From assembly GCA_049969715.1 (NCBI GenBank), contig JBMFOH010000004.1, forward strand, positions 36,701 to 97,682: DNA of 60,982 nucleotides. The letters are read 5' to 3'. A model generated the notes under the pieces. It had not been told where the DNA came from. It ran no database searches and saw only the letters and a program-made list of their open reading frames with translations. Of this stretch, positions 17,054 through 26,954 are shown piece after piece; positions within the stretch are counted from its first letter, which is position 1, and each line of letters starts with the position of its first letter. The stretch comes from JBMFOH01 sp049969715 [NCBI: bacterium] (GTDB lineage: Bacteria; DUMJ01). The position numbers and the translations under genes are program-made.

Positions 17054-18443
17054 TGCCGGAGAGGTCTATGGAGTACTCTTTATAACATCCCTTTCTCTCA
17101 TGGGATTCCTTATACTATCTAAGATTATAACTATCCTCTTCCCTCAGGTCTATCTTCCATCGTTTACTATAATAAATATTCTTTTGGCAAGCCTATTTGG
17201 TTTTTTCTTCCAATCAGCTGGTTCTAGCATAGTAGGTCTTATCCCATATATCCTCCTATCTAGGTTTATATTTATTCTAGGCGTCTGGAAAGATACTAAT
17301 GAGTGGTTAGGATTTTTTGATATAAGGTCTCATTTCTTTCCTATAACTTTTCTTATATTACTATTATTCTTTTCTCTTTCTTCTTCTTCCTCTTCTGACT
17401 GGACGTTTCTATTTCCTCAAAAAGAAGAATTCCCTCCGCCTTTAGATTCAAAGAGGTACTATGAATGGGTAACTAGCCCTAGACGAAGGATAGACAGAGT
17501 CCCTTATATAAGGAATATGGGAGCCCGATGGATGGTTATCTTAGTACTCTTGGTAATCACCCTCTTAAGTATAGAAGAATGGAAGAAGGAAAAATTCCCT
17601 AATGTATGGGTAGTCATTGTTTGGTACTTTATAGTATATCTGAGCCTTCTAATCTATAGCATCTTACGGATGAAGTTTACAGAAAAAGAGTTAGATGGAT
17701 ACAAGGTTTCAAATAGTATAATTGGAAGGAACTTCTCTTTTCTGTTACTTACTGTTGGACTGGTATTTATAGTATGCCTCCTCCTTCCTTGGGGATACTC
17801 CCCATTTAATCTAGGTCAGTTACTTCTTCTTTTGAATAGAATCTTTCAACCTAAGCCATTAGACTATGGGTCTCCCCAAGTTTCCCCGCTCTTCTGGCAA
17901 CTCAAACTCCTATTCTTAAAACCCTATATAGCTACACCTCACCCAGCAAGCTCTTTAACTATCCCTAAGGGTATACTCATATGGTTCTTAGCGGGATTAG
18001 GCCTTTTGGGCATATTCTTAGGGATAAGAGAGAGATTCTTTCTAAAGGTTGTCAAGATTTTAAAGGAGGGATTTGTAAGATTGTTCTACTCCTTTCTAGA
18101 ATTAAGTAGTGAGATGATAAGGGGATTCGCTAGCATTAAGCCTTCCTCCAAAGGCCTTCCCAAGATCAACCTGAGAGAAAGGCCTAAGAGTATAGTGGGA
18201 TGGATCATATATTATTATAAGGTCTCTTTAAAACTTATGTCTAAAAAGGGTATAGGTAAGGAGGTTTGGGAGACCCCATATGAATATGCCAGAAGGATAG
18301 GTAATTTAAACTCAGAGATAAGTCCTATTCAATGGGAGATTACAGAGATCTTTGTTTCTACAAGATATAAGAATACTAATCCGCCAAAAGAGTGGATAGA
18401 AGGAATAAAAAAGAGAATAAAAGAGATAAGAAAGAGGTTATAA
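17016..18443 (+). CDS. Polytopic membrane protein with C-terminal DUF4129, no transglutaminase core
   Basis: A 475-residue protein with about seven hydrophobic helices (near 20-40, 48-66, 68-95, 110-125, 172-190, 200-218, 238-262, then one at about 325-342) and a cytoplasmic DUF4129-like C-terminus (ETPYEYARRIGN near 415-426). In the usual MoxR-DUF58 operon the third gene encodes a TgpA-like protein: TM helices, a transglutaminase domain, then DUF4129. Here the region between helices holds no Cys-His-Asp transglutaminase motif. Alternative starts at 17028 and 17034 would shorten the overlap with the DUF58 gene. Confidence 0.8.
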   Translation: MKSPMRMKSKHYSAGEVYGVLFITSLSLMGFLILSKIITILFPQVYLPSFTIINILLASLFGFFFQSAGSSIVGLIPYILLSRFIFILGVWKDTNEWLGFFDIRSHFFPITFLILLLFFSLSSSSSSDWTFLFPQKEEFPPPLDSKRYYEWVTSPRRRIDRVPYIRNMGARWMVILVLLVITLLSIEEWKKEKFPNVWVVIVWYFIVYLSLLIYSILRMKFTEKELDGYKVSNSIIGRNFSFLLLTVGLVFIVCLLLPWGYSPFNLGQLLLLLNRIFQPKPLDYGSPQVSPLFWQLKLLFLKPYIATPHPASSLTIPKGILIWFLAGLGLLGIFLGIRERFFLKVVKILKEGFVRLFYSFLELSSEMIRGFASIKPSSKGLPKINLRERPKSIVGWIIYYYKVSLKLMSKKGIGKEVWETPYEYARRIGNLNSEISPIQWEITEIFVSTRYKNTNPPKEWIEGIKKRIKEIRKRL

Positions 18444-18444
18444 A

Positions 18445-19848
18445 ATGGAAGGTATCTTTATAGGATTAGACCTTGGAACTCAAGGCGTCAGGGGGATAGC
18501 TGTAGATGAGGAAGGTAATCTTATAAGAGAATCAAGTTTACTCTTCTCTAGTAAGTTCAAAGACCCAAACAATTGGTGGAAAGGCTGTGAGACTATTCTA
18601 GGGGATATCCTCTCTAAGGTGGAGAGAAAACCAATCCTTTCTATAGGGGTCACGTCTACATCCGGTACAGTAGTATGTATAGATGAAGCTGGGAAACCTT
18701 TGAGTGAGGCTTTTATGTATAATGACCCGGAGGGAAGTGAAGAGTCTAGTATAATAAACGAAAAACTTCAGGCACTTACATTGAAGCTTGGATATAAATT
18801 TAATGCATCCTACGCCCTTTCTAAAATAATGTGGATAAAGAGGCATCTTCCAGAGTTATATAACAAAACAAGATGCTTTCTTTCCCCAACTGATTTTATA
18901 AATTACAAGCTTACAGGTGTAGTTGGGGTTACTGACCATACTAATGCCTTGAAGTTTGGCTTTGACCTAATTGATTACCGATGGCCTAAGGAATTCGACC
19001 TGTTGGAGATAGACACCAATAAATTACCAAAGGTGGTAAAGCCAGGAGAGTTTATAGACAATCTAAACCTAGATAGATTCAAACCCCATCACATCCCTGT
19101 AATTACTGGACTTACAGACGGAAATAGCGGGCAGATAGCTTCAGGAGCAGTAAGAATAAGAGATATAGCAACTACTCTTGGTACTACACTAGTCATAAAA
19201 GGGGTTACTAAGGAATTGGTGAAGGATAGTCTAGGAAGATTCTACAGTCATCTCCATCCTGAAGGTAAGGGTTGGTTTCCTGGTGGTTCAAGCAATGTTG
19301 GAGGGGAAGCCTTAGAGAAGATATTCCCTGGGAAGAATTACAAAGAACTAGATGCAAAGATAGAGCATATGATTCCTACATCTCTCTTAGTTTATCCTCT
19401 GGTAAGGAAGGGTGAAAGATTTCCTTTTGTCAATCCTTATGCTGAAGGTTTTGTCGTTGGAAATCATTCTAGCGAGGAAGAGCTATATGCAGGGTATTTA
19501 GAGGGTGTAGCATATACAGAAAGGTTATGTTATGATATGCTTTCTAACGTAGGGGTCTCTATCGGAGATTATATATACACTGTTGGTGGGGGTTCTAAAA
19601 GTCTATTATGGATGAAGATAAGAGCAAGCATAATGAATAAGACTCTCAAAAAGCCCAAAATGGCTAGTTCTAGTATGGGAATGGCAATCCTTGGAGCAAG
19701 TAAGGTATTCTATCCCTCCCTAGAAGAAGCAGTTTCTAAAATGGTAAAGATAGACCTAGAGGTAGATCCTGAAACAACTTTGGTGTCTTATTATGAAGGA
19801 AGGTATAATCAATTCGTAGAGGCATTAAAATCTAGGGGATATATATGA
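18445..19848 (+). CDS. FGGY-family carbohydrate kinase
   Basis: A 467-residue sugar kinase. The N-terminal lobe begins FIGLDLGTQGVRGIAVDEEG (phosphate-1 motif), and the C-terminal lobe contains TVGGGSKSLLWMKIRAS (adenosine motif, about 374-390). A conserved catalytic-type Asp lies in GLTDGNSGQIASGA near residue 227. It is closest in feel to xylulokinase-like members, but the substrate cannot be read from sequence and no isomerase adjoins it. It starts one base after the preceding stop and overlaps the next gene by four bases. Confidence 0.9.
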   Translation: MEGIFIGLDLGTQGVRGIAVDEEGNLIRESSLLFSSKFKDPNNWWKGCETILGDILSKVERKPILSIGVTSTSGTVVCIDEAGKPLSEAFMYNDPEGSEESSIINEKLQALTLKLGYKFNASYALSKIMWIKRHLPELYNKTRCFLSPTDFINYKLTGVVGVTDHTNALKFGFDLIDYRWPKEFDLLEIDTNKLPKVVKPGEFIDNLNLDRFKPHHIPVITGLTDGNSGQIASGAVRIRDIATTLGTTLVIKGVTKELVKDSLGRFYSHLHPEGKGWFPGGSSNVGGEALEKIFPGKNYKELDAKIEHMIPTSLLVYPLVRKGERFPFVNPYAEGFVVGNHSSEEELYAGYLEGVAYTERLCYDMLSNVGVSIGDYIYTVGGGSKSLLWMKIRASIMNKTLKKPKMASSSMGMAILGASKVFYPSLEEAVSKMVKIDLEVDPETTLVSYYEGRYNQFVEALKSRGYI

Positions 19849-21452
19849 TTATTAAGGTGTTAGATGGCCACAATGTAATAGGAGGAAACAAGGTCTTCGT
19901 AGGAGGAAAAGAGTATGGAGTAATATTAGACTTTGGCTTAAATTTTTCTTCCTGGGGGATGTATTTTGAAGAGTTCGTAGCTCCAAGGACAGGACTTATA
20001 GTAAAAGACCTTCTTAGACTTAACCTAATACCTAGGATAGATATATATAGAAAGGACCTCACAATCGGATTAGAACTACCCAAGCCTCCTAGGGAGATAC
20101 TCTTTACCTTCATATCTCATGCCCATATGGACCATATGGGGCTCATTGGTCTTATGAGAGAAGATATACCTATCCTTTCCACATCAGAGACGTTGGCTCT
20201 TATTATGGCTCTAAATGAGATCCATACTGATGAGAAGAGCTCCCTGAAGATAGAGGATAGGATAAGCGGGAAATATCCGATAAGAAAAGATGTTATGATA
20301 AAAGGCAGAAATCAAAGGAACAAAAATCTTAAGAAGAGATGCCTAATCCATACAAGAGACATCAACATATTATCTCTACCCTTTCTCGAAGAAGATTCTA
20401 AGGAGGCATTTGAAGAGATAGGACTAGAATATTCTCCTATCAGTAACCTTACCAATGCAAAAATATTCCCTGTGTACCACTCTGTAGTAGGCTCTAGTAG
20501 TCTCTATTTTGAAATAGATGGGATAAAGGTTCTCTATACAGGAGACCTTAGAGAAAGTCCTTCATTACAAGAAGAGAGAATACTTCAGGAGATAGGCGAG
20601 TATAGAGCTAATCTGGCTAGGTCTACAAAAAATATGATAGATACCATAAAAGGAAAGATAGATCTACTTATAGTAGAGGGAACAAGGATAGGAAGTGAAA
20701 ATAGTCATTCGGAAGTAACTGAGGGAATACTCTACTCAAACATATATAATGAGGTAAAAAACAATTCTAGAAGGCTTATCATCGCAGACTTCCCCTTGAG
20801 ACACCTAGAAAGATTCCATACCTTTCTTAAGATAGCTAAAGACCAGATGAGATTCCTAGTGGTTCTCCCAAAGGATTATCTCCTATTAAAAGCCTTGGCT
20901 CTAGTAAATTCGGAATGGAAGTTAGAAGAGAACTTCTTCCACTATCTAAGGATCTTTCACCAGGGAAAGGGAGAATGGAAAGGTCTAGAAGGGAGACTTC
21001 TAAGAGGAGAACTTTTTAATGATGTCCCTATCGAAAATCTCATAATTACACCACAAGAGATAGAAAAAAATAAAGGGCAATTTATCTTAAATCTAGGCTA
21101 CTTTGAATTTCCAAACCTCCTAGACTTTACATCTGAGACGTTAGATGGTGCAATCTATATCCATTCCAACAGTGAGGCCTATACAGAGGAACAGAATATA
21201 GACTTCAATAGATTATTGAACTGGTTAGAGTTTTTTCATATAGTACCAAAAGGGATAAGGAAAGAGAATGGAAAACTAACCTTTGATAATACTTATCATG
21301 CCTCAGGACATATCTCCCCTATGGCATTAGAAGAACTTATAGAAGAATTAAATCCTACGTTTATAGTGCCAATACATACATTGGTACCTGAATGGTTTGA
21401 AAGAAAATGGGGTAAGAAGGTATATCTAAATTCTGATATAATATTAGGTTAA
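19845..21452 (+). CDS. Metallo-beta-lactamase-fold hydrolase, RNase J/beta-CASP-like
   Basis: A 535-residue protein with the zinc motif SHAHMDHMG (H-x-H-x-D-H, about residues 89-97), VYHSVVGSSSLYFE, the metal-ligand segment VLYTGDLRES near 232-241, and C-terminal HASGHISPMALEELIEEL followed by VPIHT, the RNase J-type beta-CASP and RMMBL signatures. This makes a ribonuclease-like or nucleic-acid-processing role likely, but the N-terminal part (LDGHNVIGGNKVFV) differs from RNase J proper. It overlaps the kinase gene by four bases, which may be only packing. Confidence 0.8.
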   Translation: MIIKVLDGHNVIGGNKVFVGGKEYGVILDFGLNFSSWGMYFEEFVAPRTGLIVKDLLRLNLIPRIDIYRKDLTIGLELPKPPREILFTFISHAHMDHMGLIGLMREDIPILSTSETLALIMALNEIHTDEKSSLKIEDRISGKYPIRKDVMIKGRNQRNKNLKKRCLIHTRDINILSLPFLEEDSKEAFEEIGLEYSPISNLTNAKIFPVYHSVVGSSSLYFEIDGIKVLYTGDLRESPSLQEERILQEIGEYRANLARSTKNMIDTIKGKIDLLIVEGTRIGSENSHSEVTEGILYSNIYNEVKNNSRRLIIADFPLRHLERFHTFLKIAKDQMRFLVVLPKDYLLLKALALVNSEWKLEENFFHYLRIFHQGKGEWKGLEGRLLRGELFNDVPIENLIITPQEIEKNKGQFILNLGYFEFPNLLDFTSETLDGAIYIHSNSEAYTEEQNIDFNRLLNWLEFFHIVPKGIRKENGKLTFDNTYHASGHISPMALEELIEELNPTFIVPIHTLVPEWFERKWGKKVYLNSDIILG

Positions 21453-21463
21453 TCATCCTTCTC

Positions 21464-21492
21464 TTGCTTAAGCATACTCTATTTTGTATAAT
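21464..21492 (+). promoter_or_regulatory. Promoter of the aspartate-family/ilvE operon
   Basis: TTGCTT (21464-21469), a 17-base spacer and a perfect TATAAT (21487-21492). Predicted start near 21499, leaving a leader of about 32 bases before the ilvE ATG. That is too short for a lysine riboswitch, a T-box or a peptide attenuator. Confidence 0.65.
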
Positions 21493-21530
21493 TAGGGGAA
21501 ATCTTGAAGAAGTTAGGAGGACTAAAGCTT

Positions 21531-22406
21531 ATGAGTGTGGTCTATATAAATGGAGAGTTTGTCCCTACTGAAGAAGCAAAGATATCAGTATATGATAGAG
21601 GACTTCTATATGGGGACGGTGTATTTGAAGGTATTAGAGCTTACAATGGAAGGGTCTTTAAACTAGATGAACACATAGAGAGGTTATATGAATCTGCACA
21701 TAGCATTCTCATAGAGATCCCTCTAAAGAAAGAGGAATTTAAAGAGAAAATAGCTGAAACTGTAAGGAGAAATAACCTAAAGGATGCATATATACGTCCT
21801 ATCGTTACTAGAGGAGTAAAAGGACTTGGAATAAATCCTTGGGATACAATGACACCAACAGTCATTATAATAGCAGACAAGATCTATCTCTACTCTTCTA
21901 AGATGTATGAAGAGGGAATCTCTGCAGTATGTGCCTCTACTATAAGAAATAACCCTAATGCTAGTAATCCTCAAATAAAATCTCTGAACTATCTAAATAG
22001 TGCAATGGCAAAATTTGAAGCATACTTGGCTGGAGTGGAAGAGGCTATCTTTTTAAATCCTCAAGGTTATGTAATAGAGGCGGCTGTAGATAACATCTTT
22101 ATCTATACTAAAAAGGGTATACTTATAACTCCTCCTACCTATCTTGGTGCCCTTAAGGGTATAACTAGAGATACTGTAATAGAGATAGCAAAAGAAAAAG
22201 GTCTTGAGATAAGAGAGGAACCATTTACCAGGCATGATTTATATAATGCGGTAGAGGCATTCCTTACAGGTACCGCTGCTGAGATTATACCTTTGGTAAA
22301 GGTTGATGGAAGGGTAATTGGAGATGGTAAACCTGGCAATATCACTAAAGATATTATGAATTCCTATAAAGAACTTACCCAAAAATCTGGATATCCTATA
22401 TATTGA
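21531..22406 (+). CDS. ilvE: Branched-chain amino acid aminotransferase
   Basis: Class IV PLP aminotransferase of 291 residues, catalysing the last step of Val/Leu/Ile synthesis. Motifs: YDRGLLYGDGVFEGIRAYNG, the PLP lysine in SLNYLNSAMAK (KSLNYLNS), LTGTAAEIIPL and ITRDTVIEIAKEKGL. I use the ATG at 21531 because TAGGAGG lies ten bases upstream; a TTG nine codons earlier has no such site. D-amino acid transaminase is a possible alternative, but the EGIRAY and LTGTA motifs fit IlvE. It is the first gene of the long biosynthetic run. Confidence 0.92.
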   Translation: MSVVYINGEFVPTEEAKISVYDRGLLYGDGVFEGIRAYNGRVFKLDEHIERLYESAHSILIEIPLKKEEFKEKIAETVRRNNLKDAYIRPIVTRGVKGLGINPWDTMTPTVIIIADKIYLYSSKMYEEGISAVCASTIRNNPNASNPQIKSLNYLNSAMAKFEAYLAGVEEAIFLNPQGYVIEAAVDNIFIYTKKGILITPPTYLGALKGITRDTVIEIAKEKGLEIREEPFTRHDLYNAVEAFLTGTAAEIIPLVKVDGRVIGDGKPGNITKDIMNSYKELTQKSGYPIY

Positions 22407-22407
22407 T

Positions 22408-23715
22408 ATGAGAATTCCTGATAATAGGCTATTACCAGATACAGTAGATATAAACAAATCAGGTCACCTAGAGATAGGAGGAGTTGATATATTAAGGTTA
22501 GTAAGGGATTATGGAACACCCATCTACCTCTATGATGAAACAACTATAAGAAATAGGTGTAAGGAGTTTCTCCATAGTATAAGAGGAACCTATCCAAATT
22601 CCAAGGTGATATTTGCTGGAAAGTCATTTCTCATAAAGAAGATGGCAAAACTAGTGGCTGAGGAAGGGTTGGGATTGGATGTAGTTTCTGGGGGAGAACT
22701 CTATTTAGCAAAAGAAACTGGATTTAATATGACTGACATCTATTTCCATGGAAATAACAAAACCTTAGAGGAATTGAATTTTGCCCTCAACATAGGAGTT
22801 GGTCATATTGTAGTAGATAATCTCTATGAGATGAAGCTCCTTGCATCTTTAGTAAAGAGACATCCTGTAGATATCCTAATTAGACTTACACCAGGTGTAA
22901 ACCCCCATACTCATTCATATATAAATACTGGAAGAGTAGATTCAAAGTTTGGCTTCCAGTTGAATAGTCAAGATTTGGAAGAGGCTATAAATATAGTGAA
23001 AGGTAACCCATTTTTAAACTTTATAGGGCTACACTGTCATATAGGTTCCCAGATATTCGATATTGAATTCTTTCGTCTAGCTGCAGAGATTATGGTAGAA
23101 CAGCTGGTTCTCTTCACTAAGAAATGGGACTTAACTGTAAAAGAGCTAGATCTAGGAGGAGGATTAGGAATAGCCTATAAGCCAGAGGATAATCCTCCCA
23201 CCCCAAAAGAATTAGCTATAGCCATAGCCGACCCTATAGGGGAAAGATGTGTTAACGAGGGTATAGAATTGCCTACCATTGTTTTAGAACCTGGTAGGTA
23301 TATAGTAGGAAATGCAGGAGTAACAGTCTATACAGTAGGTGCTATAAAAGAAATCTCTGGAATACGCAAATATGTAAGTATAGACGGGGGTATGTCTGAT
23401 AATCCAAGACCAATGCTTTATCAAGCTGAGTATACAGCTTTTGTTGCCAATAAGATGAACGAGGATTGTAAGGAAACAGTTACTATAGCTGGTAGACACT
23501 GTGAATCTGGTGATATCCTTATAGATAAGACATTTCTCCCTGAACTTGTTCCTGGGGATATACTTGTAGTAGCTGCCACTGGAGCATATAATTATTCTAT
23601 GTCAAGTAACTATAATCTCTTCCCTAGGCCCATAGTTATTGGGGTGAAGGATGGAAAAGAAGAGATTTGGGTAGAGAGAGAAAAATACTCAGACCTAGTG
23701 AGGTTACATAGATGA
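22408..23715 (+). CDS. lysA: Diaminopimelate decarboxylase
   Basis: A 435-residue fold-III PLP enzyme that converts meso-diaminopimelate to lysine. Visible: the PLP lysine region FAGKSFLIKKMAKLV (about 68-82), GLDVVSGGELYLA, the GLHCHIGSQIFD motif, the glycine-rich phosphate loop LDLGGGLGIAY, EPGRYIVGNAG, and the active-site cysteine in GRHCESGDIL. The first motif reads AGKSF where most LysA have AxKAN, a mild variation. It starts one base after ilvE and overlaps hom by four bases. Confidence 0.95.
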   Translation: MRIPDNRLLPDTVDINKSGHLEIGGVDILRLVRDYGTPIYLYDETTIRNRCKEFLHSIRGTYPNSKVIFAGKSFLIKKMAKLVAEEGLGLDVVSGGELYLAKETGFNMTDIYFHGNNKTLEELNFALNIGVGHIVVDNLYEMKLLASLVKRHPVDILIRLTPGVNPHTHSYINTGRVDSKFGFQLNSQDLEEAINIVKGNPFLNFIGLHCHIGSQIFDIEFFRLAAEIMVEQLVLFTKKWDLTVKELDLGGGLGIAYKPEDNPPTPKELAIAIADPIGERCVNEGIELPTIVLEPGRYIVGNAGVTVYTVGAIKEISGIRKYVSIDGGMSDNPRPMLYQAEYTAFVANKMNEDCKETVTIAGRHCESGDILIDKTFLPELVPGDILVVAATGAYNYSMSSNYNLFPRPIVIGVKDGKEEIWVEREKYSDLVRLHR

Positions 23716-25013
23716 GAATATTAAATATAGGTATGATAGGACTTGGAAATGTTGGAAGTGGAATATGGAAGGTTCTGAAGAAGAAAAAGTCAGAGGTCAA
23801 AGCCTTTCCTTGGGATATCTTAGAGATAAAGAAGATCGGGGTAAGGGATATAAAAAAAGAAAGGCAGGTAAAGGTTCCCTCAGAACTCCTTACCCAGGAT
23901 GTAGATAGTATTATAAATTCTCCTGATATAGATATCATAATAGAGGTAGCTGGAGGTAAAGAAGAAGGTTTTAAGATCATTTCTAAGGCTATAAATGCTG
24001 GGAAACATATAGTTACCGCTAATAAGGATGTGATAGCCTCATATGGAACTGAGCTCTTTCATCTTGCCAAGGAGAAGAATGTAAGGATATACTTTGAGGC
24101 AAGTGTAGGGGCAGGTATCCCTATTATAAGGGTCCTCCGAGAAGACCTTATAGCCAATAGCATTCAGGAATTAAGAGCTATCCTAAATGGAACAAGTAAT
24201 TATATCCTCACAAGAATGTCAGAAGCTGGAGAGGATTTTGAAAGTGCCCTAGCCACTGCCCAAAGGTTAGGATATGCAGAGCCAAATCCAGCTAATGACG
24301 TAAAAGGTACAGATGCAGCATATAAATTGACAATCCTTGCCTCAATAGCGTTCAATACCTATGTAACCCCTAATGATATATATGTAGAAGGGATAGATAG
24401 GGTAACAAGTAGAGACATAGATTATGCCCATGAACTTGGATATGAGATAAAATCTCTTGCCATAGCAAGAAGACATAACGATGGATTAGAGCTTAGAGTA
24501 CATCCTACTATGATTCCAAGGACATCTATGCTTGCCGCCGTCAGAGGAGTGTATAACGGGATATACCTTGTAGGAGACGCAGTTGGTCCAATGATGTTCT
24601 ATGGAAGAGGAGCAGGAAGTCTACCAACAGCCAGTGCGGTTGTCTCTGACCTATGTGACCTAGCTCGTTCGTTAAGGGATGGAGCTAGTACTCAATATGA
24701 ATCACCATTCTTGGCACGTGCCTCTATAAGACCTATGGATAGGCTAGAGACTAGGTACTATATAAGGTTAAATGTACCTGATAGACCAGGGGTATTGGCA
24801 GGAATAGCTAAGGTATTTGGAGAACTTGGGATAAGCATAGCTAGCGTAGTTCAAAAGGAAGTACCTGATACCCGGGGGCAAGCAGAATTAGTTATTATTA
24901 CACATACCGCTCAAGAAGGACCTTTCTCTCAAGCAATCTCTCAAATGGAGAGGCTAGATGTAGTAAACAAAGTAGAGTCCACAATGAGAATAGAAGGTGT
25001 TGTTGAGGAATGA
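23712..25013 (+). CDS. hom: Homoserine dehydrogenase with ACT domain
   Basis: A 433-residue monofunctional enzyme reducing aspartate semialdehyde to homoserine. N-terminal Rossmann fold (GMIGLGNVGSGIWKVL), catalytic core with NGTSNYILTRMSEAG and GYAEPNPANDVKGTDAAYKL, and a C-terminal ACT domain (about 350-425, NVPDRPGVLAGIAKVFGELG) that usually gives threonine feedback control. Overlaps lysA and thrC by four bases each. Confidence 0.97.
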   Translation: MRILNIGMIGLGNVGSGIWKVLKKKKSEVKAFPWDILEIKKIGVRDIKKERQVKVPSELLTQDVDSIINSPDIDIIIEVAGGKEEGFKIISKAINAGKHIVTANKDVIASYGTELFHLAKEKNVRIYFEASVGAGIPIIRVLREDLIANSIQELRAILNGTSNYILTRMSEAGEDFESALATAQRLGYAEPNPANDVKGTDAAYKLTILASIAFNTYVTPNDIYVEGIDRVTSRDIDYAHELGYEIKSLAIARRHNDGLELRVHPTMIPRTSMLAAVRGVYNGIYLVGDAVGPMMFYGRGAGSLPTASAVVSDLCDLARSLRDGASTQYESPFLARASIRPMDRLETRYYIRLNVPDRPGVLAGIAKVFGELGISIASVVQKEVPDTRGQAELVIITHTAQEGPFSQAISQMERLDVVNKVESTMRIEGVVEE

Positions 25014-26053
25014 GATGGCAAGGTGTTTTAAGAGAATATAAAAAATACCTCCCAGTTACTGAGAAGACCCCTCTCATTACTCTATATGAAGGTAATACTC
25101 CTCTTATCTATGCATCTAATATCTCTAAAGAATTAGAAGTAAAGGTATATCTAAAATATGAAGGGATGAATCCCACGGGGTCATTCAAAGATAGAGGAAT
25201 GGTTGTTGCTATAGCCAAGGCATTAGAAGAGGGGGCTCGATCGGTGATATGTGCTTCTACTGGAAATACAAGCGCATCTGCAGCAGCTTATTCTGCCTGC
25301 AGTGGACTTAATGCAATTGTATTGATTCCTGAAGGGGCTATAGCATTAGGCAAATTAGCCCAAGCACTCACTTATGGAGCAAAGGTAATTGCTATAAAGG
25401 GAAACTTTGATGACGCACTAAGGCTTGTTAGAGAGGCAGGAAGAGATTATCCTGTTGTAATAGTAAACTCTATAAATCCATATAGGATAGAAGGACAAAA
25501 AACTGCTGCCTTCGAAATATGCGATGAACTTAAAGATGCTCCCGAATATCTTTTTATCCCAGTAGGGAATGCAGGTAATATTACCGCCTATTGGAAAGGA
25601 TTTAAAGAGTATAGACTAAACGGGAAGAGTAGTACACTTCCCAGAATGATGGGATTTCAGGCTGAAGGAGCTGCTCCTATAGTAAGAGGATACCCAATAG
25701 AATCTCCTCATACTATAGCGACTGCGATAAAGATAGGGAATCCAGCCAGTTGGAGGTTTGCAGTGGAAGCAGCAAAAGAGTCTGGAGGCATTATTGATAT
25801 GGTCTCTGATGAGGAGATCATTCATGCCTATAGCTTTGTAGCTAGTCTTGAAGGGATATTTGTTGAACCTGCCTCAGCCGCTTCTATTGCAGGACTTATA
25901 AAATATATAAAGAACAATAAGTTACCTAAAGATGCTACTGTAGTTTGCGTCCTCACAGGACATGGACTAAAGGATCCAGATACAGCTGTAAAGGTTGCCT
26001 CTAACCCTATAGTAATATCCCCTTTAATAGAGGAGTTAAGAGAGTTTTTATGA
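25010..26053 (+). CDS. thrC: Threonine synthase
   Basis: A 347-residue fold-II PLP enzyme that turns O-phosphohomoserine into threonine. The PLP lysine is in NPTGSFKDRGM (about 53-63), with CASTGNTSASAAAYSA binding the cofactor and VPVGNAGN-like PVGNAGNITAYW holding the phosphate. This is the short class without the N-terminal extension. Flanked by hom and thrB with ATGA overlaps, the usual order. Confidence 0.96.
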   Translation: MRWQGVLREYKKYLPVTEKTPLITLYEGNTPLIYASNISKELEVKVYLKYEGMNPTGSFKDRGMVVAIAKALEEGARSVICASTGNTSASAAAYSACSGLNAIVLIPEGAIALGKLAQALTYGAKVIAIKGNFDDALRLVREAGRDYPVVIVNSINPYRIEGQKTAAFEICDELKDAPEYLFIPVGNAGNITAYWKGFKEYRLNGKSSTLPRMMGFQAEGAAPIVRGYPIESPHTIATAIKIGNPASWRFAVEAAKESGGIIDMVSDEEIIHAYSFVASLEGIFVEPASAASIAGLIKYIKNNKLPKDATVVCVLTGHGLKDPDTAVKVASNPIVISPLIEELREFL

Positions 26054-26949
26054 GACTGAGGGTAAAAGCACCAGCTACTACTGCCAATCTAGGGGTAGGA
26101 TTTGATACATTAGGTCTAGCATTGAAACTGTATAATATATTCGAGGTAAATAACGAAGAGCCGCCAGGTTTAGAAATATATGGAGAAGGAGCGGAAATTC
26201 TCTCTAGTAGAGAAAATAATACGTTTCTCTCTACTATTGATATATTTGCTAAGGCATTTAGGTGTATATTACCCCCGTTAAAGATAAGGGTATGGAATAG
26301 TATACCTCTATGTAAAGGGCTTGGAAGTAGTGCCACTGCTATTGTAGCAGGACTTTTGGTGGCTAATTCTATATCAGGGAAAAAACTTACCAAAAAAGAA
26401 CTACTAAAATACGCAGTTGAGATAGAAGGTCATCCAGATAATGTAAGTGCTGCTATGTTTGGGGGATGTACGGTATCTCTTTTTTATAATGATAAGATAG
26501 TGGTAAAAAAGATACCTTTCCCTGATTCTCTCTCTTTGATAGTAGCAATACCAGAATTTGATGTGCCAACTGGATTATCTAGGACAAGACTACCTCGAAG
26601 TGTTCCCTTTGAAGTAGCAACCAGAGGTTTAGCTAGAATAGGAACTTTTATTGCTTCTATTGTAGAAAAAGATCTAGAAGAATTATCATTTATCCTTGAA
26701 GACGAGCTTCATGAACCATATAGGGAAGAGTTTATTCCAAACTATAATAGAATAAAAAGGGAGATATTAGAGCGTGGGGCTATTGGAGTTATGATAAGTG
26801 GTTCTGGCCCGACAATAGTTATCCTAACATGTAGAGATAAGAGTGACACGCTTTATAAATCAATTTCAGAAATATTCACTAGTTATGATTTAAATGTTAA
26901 GCTTCTAAATCTAGAGATAGATGATAAAGGTGCAGTCTTGGAGGTGTAA
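26050..26949 (+). CDS. thrB: Homoserine kinase
   Basis: A 299-residue GHMP kinase that phosphorylates homoserine. The phosphate loop LCKGLGSSATAIVAG is near 87-101, the N-terminal motif APATTANLGVGFDTLGLAL is typical, and the C-terminal GHMP motif is MISGSGPTIVIL. Full length, overlapping thrC by four bases. Confidence 0.96.
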   Translation: MRLRVKAPATTANLGVGFDTLGLALKLYNIFEVNNEEPPGLEIYGEGAEILSSRENNTFLSTIDIFAKAFRCILPPLKIRVWNSIPLCKGLGSSATAIVAGLLVANSISGKKLTKKELLKYAVEIEGHPDNVSAAMFGGCTVSLFYNDKIVVKKIPFPDSLSLIVAIPEFDVPTGLSRTRLPRSVPFEVATRGLARIGTFIASIVEKDLEELSFILEDELHEPYREEFIPNYNRIKREILERGAIGVMISGSGPTIVILTCRDKSDTLYKSISEIFTSYDLNVKLLNLEIDDKGAVLEV

Positions 26950-26954
26950 AAAAT

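Noticed and set aside
21453-21530. Lysine riboswitch, T-box or leader-peptide attenuator before ilvE
   Set aside because: The predicted leader is only about 32 bases, with no conserved riboswitch elements and no small peptide rich in Ile, Val, Lys or Thr.
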